Below, in pieces: positions 45,799-57,782 of a stretch of DNA of 64,000 nucleotides. Numbering within the stretch: the stretch's first letter is position 1; each line of letters starts with the position of its first letter. Under the pieces are notes generated by a model. It searched no databases. It was not told the DNA's origin and worked only from the letters and a program-made list of their open reading frames with translations. Both the position numbers and the translations under genes were made by a program. The stretch covers positions 1 through 64,000 of the forward strand of contig QNQO01007626.1 of NCBI GenBank assembly GCA_003290165.1, given 5' to 3'. The DNA comes from Berberis thunbergii (lineage: Eukaryota > Streptophyta > Magnoliopsida > Ranunculales > Berberidaceae).

Positions 45799-47429
45799 TT
45801 ATGGAAACGGTGCCCTAGGCAAATAAGATGCATGAGTGGGGTCAGAGTCAAGAGGCACATCTTTAGAAGATGAGCCTTTATCAGCCTTCTTGTCAGATGG
45901 AGATGCAACCTGTGTTGACTTAGACGGAGATGCAACGACACTCAAATCAGGCACTTGTACCCGATTGTCAACCTGTTTTCCACTCCGAAGGGTAGTAATA
46001 GATTGGACATCTTCATGGTGTGACTCAGATGTACTACCAACTGCGAATTGACCCTTTGTGTTTGGAACAGGTTGATTAGGAAATCTCCCTAGCTCTTTCT
46101 CCAAAAATGACTGAGTAATCTTACTCACAGCTATCTCAAGTCTATTGAGGGCTTGAGATTGGTGTTGAGTCGTGGCTTTCAACTCAGATATGTCCTTAGA
46201 ATACTGCTCAATTATACTTTTTGAGCGCTGCAAAAATCGATTAACCGTTTCCTCTAAACTTGATGTGTTGGATGGAGGAACTTGGTTAAGATGGGGCCTA
46301 ATAGGGCTAGAGGCTTGAGGAACCTGGGAGACAACAACGGGTCCCCCTTGGTGTGGGCCATGGGTCCAGCAGAGACTTGGATGTTTGGCGAACCCTGAAT
46401 TGTAATAGTTAGGTTGCAGATTATTGCCAGGTCGCTACATCGCATTAAAAAAGTTGACTTGCTCAGCATAGTATGCAGGATAATCGTTTTGCAAGTCACA
46501 ATTAGCTATTGAATGACCAGGGCTCGAACATGCAGCTCAAACTTCAGATGAAGCGTTTGCAGGAAGTGCAGGTAAGTCAAATTCAAGAGTGCATCTATTT
46601 TTTGAGTCATGGTCATAACAGTCGTCTCTAAGTTTGAGGCAGAAGGGGGTTGAACAGATGTATCTCTAACTTCATATATACCACCCTTACGCCTATCGGA
46701 CTCCTTTATCGAATAATCCCATTTCTGAGAATTTTTGGAAAGAGTTTCAAAGAATTCCCATATCTCATTGACACTCATCTTCATTAATGACCCACCACTG
46801 GTAGCATCAATCATACGACGGTTTTGAGGGGTTAAACCGACTTGGAAGTATCGAACTAGCCGCCACTTCTCGAATTCGTGATGGGACACCTGACAATGAG
46901 TTCATTGAACCTTTCCCAACATTCATAGAAATGTTCACCCTTTTTTGTTGAAAATTAGATAAATCTCGTCAGAGGGCGTTCATTTTATAAATGGGGAAGT
47001 ATTCTGTCAAGAATTTTCTTGACAACGCATCCCATGATGTGATGGATCATGTCTCTAATGAATTTAACCACGATTTCGCTATATCTTTCAGAGAAAAGGG
47101 AAATAACCTAAGACAAACCGAATCATCAAAAAAATTTGGTACTTCAGGGTAGCGCAGATGTCAAGAAATTATTTGACATCTCTCAAAACCATAAAAGTGG
47201 GCAAGAGATGAATAATAGATGGTTTGAGTTCAAAACTGTTTGCATTTGTCTCGGGTAAGACAATGCAAGACGGGTCACTACTAGGGGCGAAGTAATCCTT
47301 AAAGGCATTCCCTTCAACCATCTCAATGGATAAGGACGATGAACCTAAATAGGTAATGGGGACTTCAAAGAACTCTTCGAATTCTTGTCGGAAAAGTCTA
47401 CTCTTAGAATCACGCACCAAGGTATGCAT
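45799..47429 (-). pseudogene. Element B gag, Athila type, broken into several frames
   Basis: Read from 47429 to 45799: N-terminal part with ETNANSFELKPSIIHLL; then (about 47110-46890, with frame breaks and stops) the retrotransposon gag core, SLKDIAKSWLNSLE, KFLTEYFP, HFYECWERFNELI; then 46889-46506 with YFQVGLTPQNRRMIDATSGG; then a Pro-rich stretch (46499-46254 region); then a coiled-coil-like frame 46233-45799 with ISELKATTQHQSQALNRLEI, GRFPNQPVPNTKGQ and SITTLRSGKQVDNR. These are the standard gag landmarks of the Athila/Tat branch. At least four frame changes and two stops are visible. Confidence 0.85.
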
Positions 47430-48315
47430 AAACTACTGGATAACGAAGGTTCAAAGTCAACACTCCTAAATAGACTTCAAAAAAAAAATTATGCAAGCCT
47501 AACCGCTATATGAAGATGACCTAACTCTAAAAGATAAAAACAACGAAACCCTAAGTGACACCTAAATGATGCAAAAACAAAATAAATGGCAGACGGCCTT
47601 AGAGTTTTCCTTTACTAATGCAGGGCTGATATTCAATTCAATTTACCTAACCGTAGGAAAGGCATGGTAATTTCCTATCAATCCACCACTACAGAGTTGC
47701 TTCTACCTCTTTTTCCACTCTCTAGCTCAAAGTGAAATGCAAGTTCAAAAACTGCTCCCAGATGGGATATGTTCCTTCACTCGACTACTTCAAGCGATCA
47801 AATGTCCAACGAGGGTTCCTATGAGCGTCACACATGTCCTAGATAATTTTCTTGCTACAAATTTTAAATAATGAAGGTCTAGGTTCCTAACCCTAAAATA
47901 TATGGTGATTAACCTATCCGCGGGAGAGGGCATGGAAGTTTCAACTCAATCCTGCCACTATTCAAATTTGCATGCAATACTACCTAGGACAAGCTAAACA
48001 CAAGTGATCACACAGAAACCACGTGCAGATGCGGTGGGTAGAAGTTACCTCTGGCGTGAACCTCTTTCAGGTTACTTGCGACGCCGGGTAGAAGTCGATT
48101 TCTGAAAGTTTCCTCGCAAATCGCAATATGCCACTTCGTTTCCGCTTAAGCTCCTATGTGTATGGTGCCTGCAAAATAAATGCAAAAATAATTCAAACTC
48201 AAGCAAATGAAACAAATAAAAAAGTGACTCGTAACAATGTTCCTAAAAAAAGAAAATTAAACCTAATTTATAAACTAGCAAAAACAACCCTAGATTTCGA
48301 TTGTACCGTTACAAT
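47430..48315. other. 5' leader of element B
   Basis: Between gag start and the nested hAT element. No supported coding region. GAAACTTTCAGAAATCGA-like and GACGCCGGGTAGAAG segments are unassigned. The frame at 48128-48385 runs into the hAT element and is spurious. Confidence 0.55.
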
Positions 48316-49601
48316 TAGGGATGGCAGTGGGGCGGATTTTCAAGGATATCCGCCCCACTCGCCCCGTTTGGGGCGGATTTGGTAAATGGTCTTTGGATTT
48401 TGGGGCAGATACGAATTTTTAATTTATATCCGTTTATTAATTGGGGCGGATACGGATTTGGCCATATCCGCCCCACGGATATCCGTTTAATAAGTGAAAT
48501 TACAAAAATACCCTTAAATTATATAAAGGGGTAAACCACTCTCATCTGACATTCTTCATTTCTCCCCTTATTCACACTCGTCTAGTCTCCTTCCCACTGC
48601 GAGAGTGAAGTTCTCACAGTGAAGGTTCCTTCTTCTCTCTCACTCGAAGGCGCAGCAAAGGTTCCTTCTTCTCTCTTTCTCTCACTTGAAGTCTTCTAGT
48701 CTCCTTCCCACTGCGAGAGTGAAGTTCCCACTGCGAGAGTGAAGTTCTCACAGCGAAGGTTCCTTCTTCTTGCCTTTCGGAAAAAAAAAGGTTCCTTCTT
48801 CTCTCTCACAGCGAAGGCGGAGGCCGAAGGGTCGTCGTCATCCCTTCTTCTCCTTCTCACGGACATTCGAAGCCGAAGGGTCTTCTCATTCTCACAGCGA
48901 AGGCGGAGGCCAAAGGGTCATCTCCTTTTCTTCTCACACTCCAAGCTCTCCCCTGTCTGAGAGATCTCAGATCTGTAACTCTCACTCGAAGTCCTCCCTT
49001 CAGCCTTTCCCTGTCTGAGAGATCTCAGATCTGAAGCTCTCACTCGAGCCCTCCCTTCCTCGCCTTTCCCTGTCTGAGAGATCTCAGATCAAATCTGATA
49101 TCAGATCATCTTTAGATCGAAATTAAGTTTTTTTTTTGCAAATTTTTGTATTATTTTTTTTGTAATTAGATCTTTGATCTCAGATCTGATATCAGATTAT
49201 TCTTTAGATCCTTTTTTTTGTAATTTTTGTATGGATCCTTTAGATCATTCTTTAGATCCTTTAGATCTGATATCAGATCATTCTTTGATCTCAAATTTGT
49301 TGTAATTTGTTGTTATAATTTTTGTTGTAATTTGTTGTTATTATTCTTTTGATCTAATGAATGAAATATATAGTTAGATGGATAAAATTAGGAAGTGGAC
49401 TAAGATCTGGCAATACAGTAACAGAACCGTAAACGGATTGGAAGGGCGGGGCGGAGATCCGCCGATCCGTACAGGGCGGTTACGGATTTTAGTTAAAATT
49501 GTAAACGGATTGGCGGGGCGGATCGGGGGGATCTGTTATTCCTGACGGATCGGGGATGGATTTGCTAAAATCCGCCCCAATCCGCCCCGTTGCCATCCCT
49601 A
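48316..49601. mobile_element. Non-autonomous hAT element (1286 bp) nested in element B
   Basis: Ends TAGGGATGGCA and TGCCATCCCTA are inverted repeats followed by GGGGCGGAT-rich subterminal repeats. An 8-bp duplication GTTACAAT flanks it (48308-48315 and 49602-49609). These are hAT features. The interior has tandem GCGAAGG/GAGAGTGAAGTTC-type repeats (48590-48950), a triplicated CCTGTCTGAGAGATCTCAGA (48952-49090) and a GATCTGATATCAGATC-rich stretch (49095-49290). No transposase is seen. It landed one base from the PBS of element B. Confidence 0.9.
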
Positions 49602-49609
49602 GTTACAAT

Positions 49610-49626
49610 CCCTGGCAACAGCACCA
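49610..49626 (-). other. Primer binding site of element B, tRNA-Asp type, diverged
   Basis: Plus strand CCCTGGCAACAGCACCA, complement TGGTGCTGTTGCCAGGG. It is colinear with the PBS of element A with two further changes, six bases inside the right LTR. Confidence 0.75.
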
Positions 49627-49632
49627 AAAACT

Positions 49633-51577
49633 TGATGGAGTTTTTATTAACCTAAATTAATAAGCTAATAAACCTTACTTGTAATACCGTAAGTGCACGA
49701 CTATCTAACTAGTAGACATTGGCAAATACGGGTCAATCCCATGAGGATTGACGGGACAGTCAAATTCTAAGAGTTATTTGAACTAATTTAGAGTTGGGTG
49801 TTACAGCAGATGAAAATTACTAAATTAAGAAAATGAAATTGACAACTAAAATTAAACTGATAAGATGATAGAGAGGGGACCGAGACATCGAATCCACCAC
49901 AGGTTCTTCGAAATTCGTGCAATCTAAATTATTGTTTTCAATAATTAACATGACTAACTAAAGATTAATCTAAGTTCGCAATTGATTTCAGCAAAGGTAT
50001 AAACTCCTAGCATTGCGTGTCTTCTTTCGGCACACACAATCACAGGTTTATTTTAACTAATTCTAAACCCCTAGCATTGCACGTCTTCTTACGGCACACA
50101 CAATCACAAATTCAGATTAATTGATTAAAGCAGGCTTTGAATATCAATAAAGGATACTTCTAACTACCGACTAGTCTAGATAATTAATCCGGATATAATC
50201 GGTGAAAGGAAATTATTGAAACTCAGAAATCAACTGTGTTTAACGTTCAAATATATAGAAAACAATAAATTCAAATACAACAAACTCCAGGAAACCCAGT
50301 GGTTTCATTTTCGTCTCGGCGTGGGGTCTAAAAGATCATGGTGGCGGTGGTCACAACATCAATGGAGGTGGAATTCATCTCTGCAAGGACGTGAATCCCA
50401 AGAAATTGTTGCAAGTGTACTATGGTGACTCTTACAGAAATTGGGGGTGCGAATAACCAACTGATTCAAAAATCTGTTTTTCTTTCGTCAAAGTTGCGCG
50501 CCTGTCTCTGGTCTTCGTCTCCAGCGAGCCGCGCTCCTTGCGAGCTCCTTCTACGCTCCTCGCGAGCTCTTTCTTCGCTCATCGCGAGCTCTTTCTTCCT
50601 CTGAACGGCTTCGGTACCTGCAAAAGAGATAGAGATAGAGAAACAGGGGTGGTGCTCCCTGTTTCTGCTCCTATAATGGTGGTGCTGTGTGGTCTGGTTT
50701 TGATGAAGGAGCAAAAAGAGAGAGGTGGAAGAGGAAGAGGCCGTGGATAAGAGAGGAACATAGATGATGGTGGTGTGTGTGGGTTGTTAGTCGACTGCGA
50801 AAGAGGAAAACAGGGAAGTCCTCCCTGTTTCTTCTATGTTTTGTGCGCGAGGTGGTGATGGCAGGGGCGTCTGATGGTGGTGTTCGACGGTGTGGATGCT
50901 AGACGATGGCGAGGTGAAGAGATAGACATGAAAACAGGGGAAGAAGAAAGGAACAGGGGGTCGTGGGCGGTGTTGTTATGGTGGTTTGCGACAGGGGCGG
51001 TGGTTGTGCGTGGCTGTGTTGGCGCAGGAGTTGATGATGTCTACGATGGACAGGGGTGTGGCGTCTCCCAGGCGAGCGGGTGAGGGAGGAAGGCGAGGTG
51101 ATGGCTGATGGTGGAGGACAAGGAAGAGGTGGTTATGGCGGGATGATCGCATTGCCGGTTCTCCTATCGAGCGAGGATTGTCGGCAGGGTGGATTGGCGT
51201 GGTGGCTGAAAAAGAAAGGAGGAAAACACACGTAGGAAAAAAAAGACTTTTATCTCAAAATGGGGAAGACCTAAATAGGGTTCTCTTATTTCCTTGGGCT
51301 TGGGTTCTAGATTAGCTTTTTTGGTTTGGGCTTAGGTTAAATTAGGTGGACCTAGGTTTATTTGGGTTAGGTTTAGATATGTGACCCTCTACTTTGTACC
51401 ACCGTTAGAATCAAACAATTGATCATTCCTTAAATTGTCGCCTTAATGTGATTTCATCGTTCACACTCAAATTCCTACAAATACATGAAAATGAAATAAT
51501 TAGAATAAAATATACTAATTGAAACACTAACATATATAAATTAAATGATATATTATGTAATAATTACGTGAATATCA
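49633..51577 (-). repeat. 5' LTR of element B
   Basis: 1945 bp, alignable over its length with 40035-41988. Differences are mostly substitutions and short indels in the GGTGG-rich centre. Confidence 0.92.
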
Positions 51578-51582
51578 CATCC

Positions 51583-52424
51583 TGGGGCCGACATTAGGTA
51601 TGAATCAGGTCATGAGAGTGATTAAAGGGTTGATTGATAATTATGAGGAAGAAAAGTTATGGTAGGTCTATCATGTAACCACTTTAATAGCAGAACACTT
51701 TGCAAGCTAGGTTACTCCCCAACCTGGAGACGGTGAATCTATAACTAATTAGATTCTTTGTTGAAACTTTAAAGCAAGTTTATTGTTTTGTAGATGATGT
51801 AACGAGTGAACGTATGATCGATTGTAAACTTTATCATCATCTTTTTATTAATATAAGGTTTGGGGATCCTAAAAGAGCTCACTTTCCAAAAAAAAAAAAG
51901 GAGTTGTTGAGCTTGTACCAATTGAACGAGATCAACCTACCTCGGGAGAAACCTCTACATTACAATTGTGATCATAATTACTTCTATTTGAACAAATTGC
52001 AAGCTTGTGATTTTCAGGAGGTTGGTTTTCAATAACCACACTGAGCCCAGAGAATGAAGTTTCCAGGATCTTTTTTATTATCAACGCAGTTTCATTGTGT
52101 AAACAAAATGAACACCATTGGTTACATACACAACAACAAGAAATAAAATTTCAGCTAAAACTTTCATAACCTATTATGAAGCCTCATTGGATACAAAATT
52201 TGCATATGTATTAAACAAAATTCAAATATGAATATTTCATCAAAACAACATAACAAGAAAACACAACACATCTTAAAAAATTTATTTCATGTTACAAAAC
52301 ATAAATAAAATTAAAAAATAGAAAAAAAAATAAACAAAAAATCAAATAAATAAAAATACATAATAAATAAATACAAAACAAATTAATAAAGATAAAATAT
52401 AATTTAAAAAATAAATATTAATAG
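51583..52424. other. AT-rich host flank right of element B
   Basis: The plus-strand frame 51814-52035 (start MIDCKLYHHLF) is not recognised. 52260-52420 is extremely A-rich. On the minus strand the T-run this provides directly downstream of the tRNA could serve as its terminator. Confidence 0.4.
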
Positions 52425-52429
52425 TGACG

Positions 52430-52476
<47 letters not shown>

Positions 52477-52504
52477 ACGCCTTAGACCACTCGGCCAAAC
52501 AGTC
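52425..52504 (-). tRNA. tRNA-Leu (anticodon UAG)
   Basis: 80 nt, no intron. The minus strand shows A-box TGGCCGAGTGG, anticodon loop TTTAGGC with anticodon UAG, the long class II variable arm, and B-box GGTTCAAATCC, ending GCCGTCA. Two differences from the usual plant tRNA-Leu(UAG) as I know it: position 4 of the acceptor stem is T opposite C (normally G-C), and the anticodon stem has a T-G pair instead of C-G. A T-rich stretch follows in the A-rich flank. It may be functional or a slightly decayed copy. Confidence 0.88.
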
Positions 52505-52685
52505 TATCATAGAAGGTAGTCTGCATAGACTTTACTTATTCTATATTGTTTGAGGGCAATGTTACTAGTGAAATTTCCAAATGCCTGTAAGAGCAAATTA
52601 TTATATCAAAAGACCTTTCAAAGTTAGAAATTTCACTGCAATCTGATCTACAACTAAATATTCGAATTTGGAAAATTAAACTTCA
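52505..52685. other. Short AT-rich spacer
   Basis: No feature seen between the tRNA and the RT fragment. Confidence 0.4.
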
Positions 52686-52946
52686 TTTTATACTTGCAGA
52701 GCTGAGAGAAGGTTTGTTGTAAGTCTTTGATGCGGTCTTCTCTTTGTGTAGGCTCTTGGCTAGCATGTCATTAATGTATACCTCCAAACATTTATCTAAT
52801 GATTTGGAGGTGAATCTATTCAGGCTACTGCTCTACCATTAAGGTCTTGTACACCTTTGATGTTGATGGGCAATTGCATGTTTAGGAGCGTTTGTATCTG
52901 TTTTGAATCAGTTTCGATTCCTCTTTGGTTGATCATGTACCCGAGA
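52686..52946 (-). pseudogene. Permuted Ty3/gypsy reverse transcriptase fragment
   Basis: Minus strand in order: GYMINQRGIE (52940), LNRFTSKSLDKCLE, VYINDMLAKS (catalytic YIDD region, changed to YIND), then, after a frame change, DRIKDLQQTFSQLCKYKMK. In intact gypsy RT the YIDD block and IKDLQ...KYKMK come before FLGYM...RGIE and LNRF...DKCL. Here the order is reversed, so two pieces have been joined. It abuts the probable solo LTR at 52955. Confidence 0.7.
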
Positions 52947-52954
52947 ATTTTTTT

Positions 52955-55900
52955 TGTAATACCCGCCTAATTAAATAAATATAAAAATTTCTTATTTATT
53001 AATTGTGGCATATGTTATAATCTCAATTATTGGCAAAAAGATTTGTTTTGTTTGTCATTGCTAAATAGAATAAGGTGTGTGTGTTTGGCCAAAATTTGAA
53101 AACCAAAAAATAAGACATTTGCCTTAAGTAAACTAATTAGTCACACTTTAAAAAAAAGGGAGGGTGCACATATACTTTAGTTACCTAATCTTGATGGGTT
53201 TTATTCAATTTTCTTGGGCTTGAGTTTGGGCTTTCATGAAAGTAATGGTTAGGTTATTGGTTAAAGGGAAATAAATGTTAAAAGAATAAGAGATGAGTGA
53301 TGGTTGTGTTTAGCCAAATAAATTCTAATTAAAAACTCATTTAAATTCTAGCCTCCTTTTTCTCTCTGGATACACAGAAGAAAAGAAAAACTTACGTTGA
53401 AAAAGGTGGGAGGCACTGAAGAAAGAAATTTACTCAAATCTTGGGATTCTTGCAAAAAGAGGTGAGTAAAACTCTATCTCTCTTCAATATTATTTTTTTC
53501 AATGTAAATACAATTCCCTAGACATTTTGATTTGATTTACATCGTTAATGGAGGAAAAATCGATTTGACATTGTTGGTTTGATTTATATCTTTAATGAAA
53601 AATCGATTTGAAATCTTGGTTTGATTTAAATCTTTAATGGAAAAAAAAACGAATTGACATCACTGTTCATGTTGATACTATTGTTCCTGTTTGATATCAC
53701 TGTTCACTGTTCGGGTTTTACCTCACTGGTTCTGTTTGACATCACTGTTCCTGTTTCTGTTTGACATCAATGTTCATTGTTCATGTTCCTGCTTGACATC
53801 ATTGTTCACTTTTTCTGTTTGACATCATTGTTCCAAAAAAAAATTTGAAAGTTATTGTCCTTATAGGGATAGTTTGCATGACATCATATGAGTATGTGGC
53901 TATGTCTACTACTCGGTGTACATTTTAATATTAGTTCATTTTATTTTATTTTTGATAGAGTAATAGATATTTGTGCATAATAATATTATTTGTTTTATTA
54001 GTATAACAATCAAATTTGTTTAATGTATGGTGTAAATTCCTTGTGGATCACAAATACACTTTAGTTGAACCTACCCCCTGTATTTCAACATTTCCTAATT
54101 TGCGGTGCGCAAACAAAAAAAAAGGGATGGGAACCCATACTAGTTTTATCCATAGGGGATAATTTATCTTTCCATTGGTGTATAAGGTACATAAAACATA
54201 TTTATCAATCTAAGTCATTGTGCATGTATTAATTGAAGTTCAATACGGTTGATTTCCTAACATTTCGTTTTTTAATATTATAATATCTATAATTTTTATA
54301 AGCTGATAATGTTATGAACTAAACATAAGTATGGACTTGAATGTAAGTTGATCCTCATGTGATTAGTTTTCTAAAAAAAAAAAAAAACGACACATAATCT
54401 TCTTCACTGTGATGGGTGAGCGTGGTCGGGAGTCATATTGTGAGTTTTCTTCATTCTCCCTTTTATGTATATTTTTGTATGAATTTAACAATGTTGAGTT
54501 TGTTAATTAGATATGAAATCTATGAGTGTCTTTCTGAGAAATGGGTTTGGTTTAATTTTTCTATTATATGATGGGTTTTGATGTTTACTGTGTTATGATC
54601 GTGTTCTGTTTTTTTTTTTTTTTTTTAGTTAAGCATATTATAGGGATACATGGGATTTGCCAATTCGCTAGATGATTGGTCTTATTGTAATGTACATAAC
54701 TTTATTGTCTATTGTTTATCAATAAAGTTTAATTGTTTTATGACAATATGTATTTGGTTAGTTCAAACGCATTCTTAGTGTGAGCTTCATTTGACATATA
54801 ATATAAGTGGCTGGTGTGCGATGTTGTGAAGTGTATAACTTGAGGCTTGGTAATTATGAAATTGTTATTTGTTTCCCCAATAGAATGGGTGAACATTGTG
54901 GTTGATTTGTCGTGGTTGACAAAACGTCACCATAAAAGAGTTTTGTGGTTTTATTTATTTTTTATGCTCTTTTCCACAACTCCGAAAAAAATTGTGAAAA
55001 GAAAAGAAATTGTTTTGTATACAGACTTGCTTGTATACGTGTGATATAATTACGGGTATGCAGACTTACTTGCATATCGGTGCACCGTTCCATGTTAGTT
55101 CGGTTGTACGTGTAGATTTAGAAAATGTTTGCCATGGATCGAACTTCGGATGAGATGACATGTTCCTCGATGTGGCACCCCACTTAAAACATGTACGCTC
55201 CAAGTGGTTTCGAAGGCAAAAAAGGCACACTTGGGTGATGTGTGTTCGACACAAGGAGGATAATGCGATTGTGAAAAAGAAACGAGATTTCTTTTTGGTG
55301 TATGTGCATAATTACCTTAAAAAAAGAAAGTAAATGCTCATTCAACCATTGAATAAGAACTATATGTCTTCCTAAAAGTAGAAAATGTGTTTTGTTGATA
55401 TTTTAATAATAGTCTAATATGACTCTTATTTGTATTGTTGTTTGAAAGTAAATTACATTTAAGAATTGATAACTTAGAAATATTATCCAATTGTTTCTAA
55501 CATTTTCATGCAAGATGACAAGTCCACCCATATTTCTGCAGGTCAGACTTGCCATAGTCAACTTCTATAGCACAAGTACTATTAAAGACATATTTATTTA
55601 TTAGGATGATGACACATTTGCCTCATTGAGGAACTACCTGTTGGTGTGGTTGGTTATTGTTTTTGTTTAGTTTGATGTTATCACGTGTGGATTTATTGAT
55701 TTTGGGATGAAAATTTTTCACACCAGTTTTATTGTTGACCCAAGTGAGTTTTTGCTTCTTGGATACATTCATTTGGGAATGTAGTCAATTAGCCTTTCAG
55801 GTTTAGAGACTTTTGAGCAACGTTACCGAAGTTTCGCTAGTGGGCTAGCAACGCCAGAGTCTTTCTGAGTTAGAGTTTTATTTGTTTCAGTAATTAAATC

Positions 55901-56027
55901 ATGTTTTAGTTGTTGTTGCTATTTATTTATGTTGTTATTGAATTTTCATGTCCCGAGTTTTGAGGAAAACAAATAATCCTACGTGAATTTTAGGATTTTC
56001 GTTTTTTTCGAAAATCGGGGCATGGCA
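52955..56027. repeat. Probable solo LTR (about 3.07 kb)
   Basis: It begins TGTAATACCCG and ends CGGGGCATGGCA, typical TG...CA ends of a long gypsy LTR, with T-runs on both sides that could hide a TTTTT target duplication. A purine-rich and leader-like part lies near 53355-53470. At 53655-53835 a TGTTTGACATCACTGTTCC-like motif is repeated about seven times. No internal retroelement sequence is adjacent on either side, hence solo. No second copy exists in the window, so boundaries rest on the end motifs only. The frames at 54847-55044 and 55066-55254 have no recognised similarity. Confidence 0.45.
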
Positions 56028-56412
56028 TTTTTTAACTAAAAAGTGGAAACATAGATTAGTTCAATATTTTTTTGTCGTCCTTCCAAGTAACACTGATTCA
56101 GCAGCACTGCATTTTAAGTAGTTAGCACTCAATAGTGGTCACTTGGATCTTGAATAAAAAACATTCTAGTAGTGCTTATAACTTATAACTTTGAAGTATC
56201 AATGCAAACACTTAAAATAAACAATTTGGGCCTCAAAGGTATTAGATTCCTGTGCAGTGATGCATTTAACAGTAGTCATAAATCATTGTATTCGACAAAA
56301 ATATTGTGTCACTAATACTCACAAGTTCCTATGGTTTCACATAAGTTCACCACGAGGCATAAGAAAAATGAGATGCCAAACACACTCTAACCTCTAAAAG
56401 CATATAAACATA
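56028..56412. other. AT-rich spacer
   Basis: No gene or repeat seen. Confidence 0.4.
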
Positions 56413-56420
56413 AGCTCAAC

Positions 56421-56834
56421 TAGGGCTGAAAGCTGAACTGACGGTTCGGTTTTTCACCTAAACCGTGAACCGAACCAACTTAGGTCGGTTTTAAAATTTT
56501 CAAACCGAACCGACGATTAACAAAACCGATCCGAAACCGAATCAATTCTAATTTATGCAAATCGTAACTGAACCGAACCGACTAAAATCGAATCAAAACC
56601 GAAATAAAACCGAACCGACCGACTATTTTAAACATATTGTATTATTTATATATAAAATATATATTATTTAATATATATATTCGGTTTGGTCGGTTAAAAT
56701 CACATAGAAACCGAAAACCGAACCGACTACTTCGGTTTTGAATTTTTTAAAACCGAAACCGATCCTAACCGATGGTTCGGTTTAGATCGATTCGGTTGGT
56801 TTAATCGGTTTGATCGATTTTTTGTTCAGCCCTA
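56421..56834. mobile_element. hAT-type MITE, copy 2 (414 bp, intact ends)
   Basis: Ends TAGGGCTGAA and TTCAGCCCTA are perfect 10-bp inverted repeats, flanked by the 8-bp duplication AGCTCAAC (56413-56420 and 56835-56842). It aligns with 13580-13977 over nearly the whole length. Internal AACCGAACCG/CGGTTCGGTT motifs allow a long fold-back. Confidence 0.92.
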
Positions 56835-56868
56835 AGCTCAACATTAGGAATTAGAAAACATGAGACGT

Positions 56869-57010
56869 CACTACACCAAAAGACCTGATTAGCTACACAG
56901 GGGTGGCCAGCTACACAGGGGTGGCCACGGTTCTAAGCCGTTGGTGTGTTTGCCACGGCTAAAAACCGTGGCTATAGTGACCCACGGCTTAAAACCGTTG
57001 CAAACGTGCA
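56869..57010 (+). repeat. CACTA terminal and subterminal repeats
   Basis: The terminal CACTACACC is followed by short direct and inverted copies of GGCCACGGTT, CCACGGCT and AAAACCGTTG. Such arrays are transposase-binding regions in CACTA elements. Confidence 0.65.
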
Positions 57011-57710
57011 CGTGCGTTGCACGTGAAGGTGTGGAGAATTAGGTCGATTTCAGGCGGGTGAAATTTTGCGAAATTTTTTTTCTTCCCGCGCGTTCCCGCT
57101 GCATCTCCCCCTTTTCAACCCTTTGCATCTAACCCTAAAATTTCAAGGAGAAGGAAAGAGAGAAAGAGAAGGAGAAGGAAAGAGAGAGGGAGAATTCGAG
57201 CTTCTAATTGATTCATCATTTTTGGTTCTGTTTCTGTTCTGATTTATCATTTTTCAGTAATTTTCACTGATTTGAACTTGATTATTGCAAATCTAGTAGA
57301 AGAAGGTGTTGATTTGTTCGTGTTCATAACAAATCCAGTTGTTGTTTTGATCTTTCGCTCACCATTTGTTTGTTAAAATTGAGTTTCTCTCTTCTCGCCA
57401 GGTATTCCTTCCATCTTATACTATTTCTTTTTCTTTGCTATGGCTACTTCGATCTAATAGTATTAGTTTATCTCTTTGAATTCAAATGTAGAATAATTTT
57501 CATTCAAATAGATCAATTTCCATTGAAACTCGGATTATTTCATATTCAAATAGCTCAAGTGTGCAAGATTCAAACTTTGATTTTCCGATAAGAATGAGGT
57601 ATACCCTTCCTGATTACAGAGTGTTTATTTGGTTAACTGTTGCTTTACAAACTAAAGTCCTTTATGGTATTTGATTTTCCAATTAATGTATATCGGTACA
57701 ACTCATGCAG

Positions 57711-57782
57711 GATATTCAGCCTAGGGAAAATGCAAATGATTTCACTGGGACCCCTTATCTTCCTGTCTATGTGATGCTTCCT
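57711..57782 (+). pseudogene. Captured beta-amylase exon
   Basis: A CATGCAG acceptor and a GTAAGT donor bound 72 bp encoding DIQPRENANDFTGTPYLPVY followed by VMLP. The GTPYxPVYVMLP segment opens the catalytic domain of plant beta-amylases, most like the BZR1-type BAM7/BAM8 group. The next beta-amylase exon (LGVIN...) is not found, so only one exon is present. Confidence 0.7.

Larger units (their letters stand above)
40035..51577 (-). mobile_element. Athila-like Ty3/gypsy element B (11543 bp including a nested hAT), gag-protease only
   Basis: LTRs at 40035-41988 and 49633-51577 begin TGATGGAG and end GAATATCA, flanked by CATCC (40030-40034 and 51578-51582). PBS and polypurine tract place it on the minus strand. 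Removing the nested element at 48316-49601 and one copy of its target leaves about 10.2 kb. Internally it has gag, a protease remnant and the family-specific tail, all frameshifted, and no RT, RNase H or integrase. It shares its 3' non-coding region and tail with element A. Confidence 0.93.
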
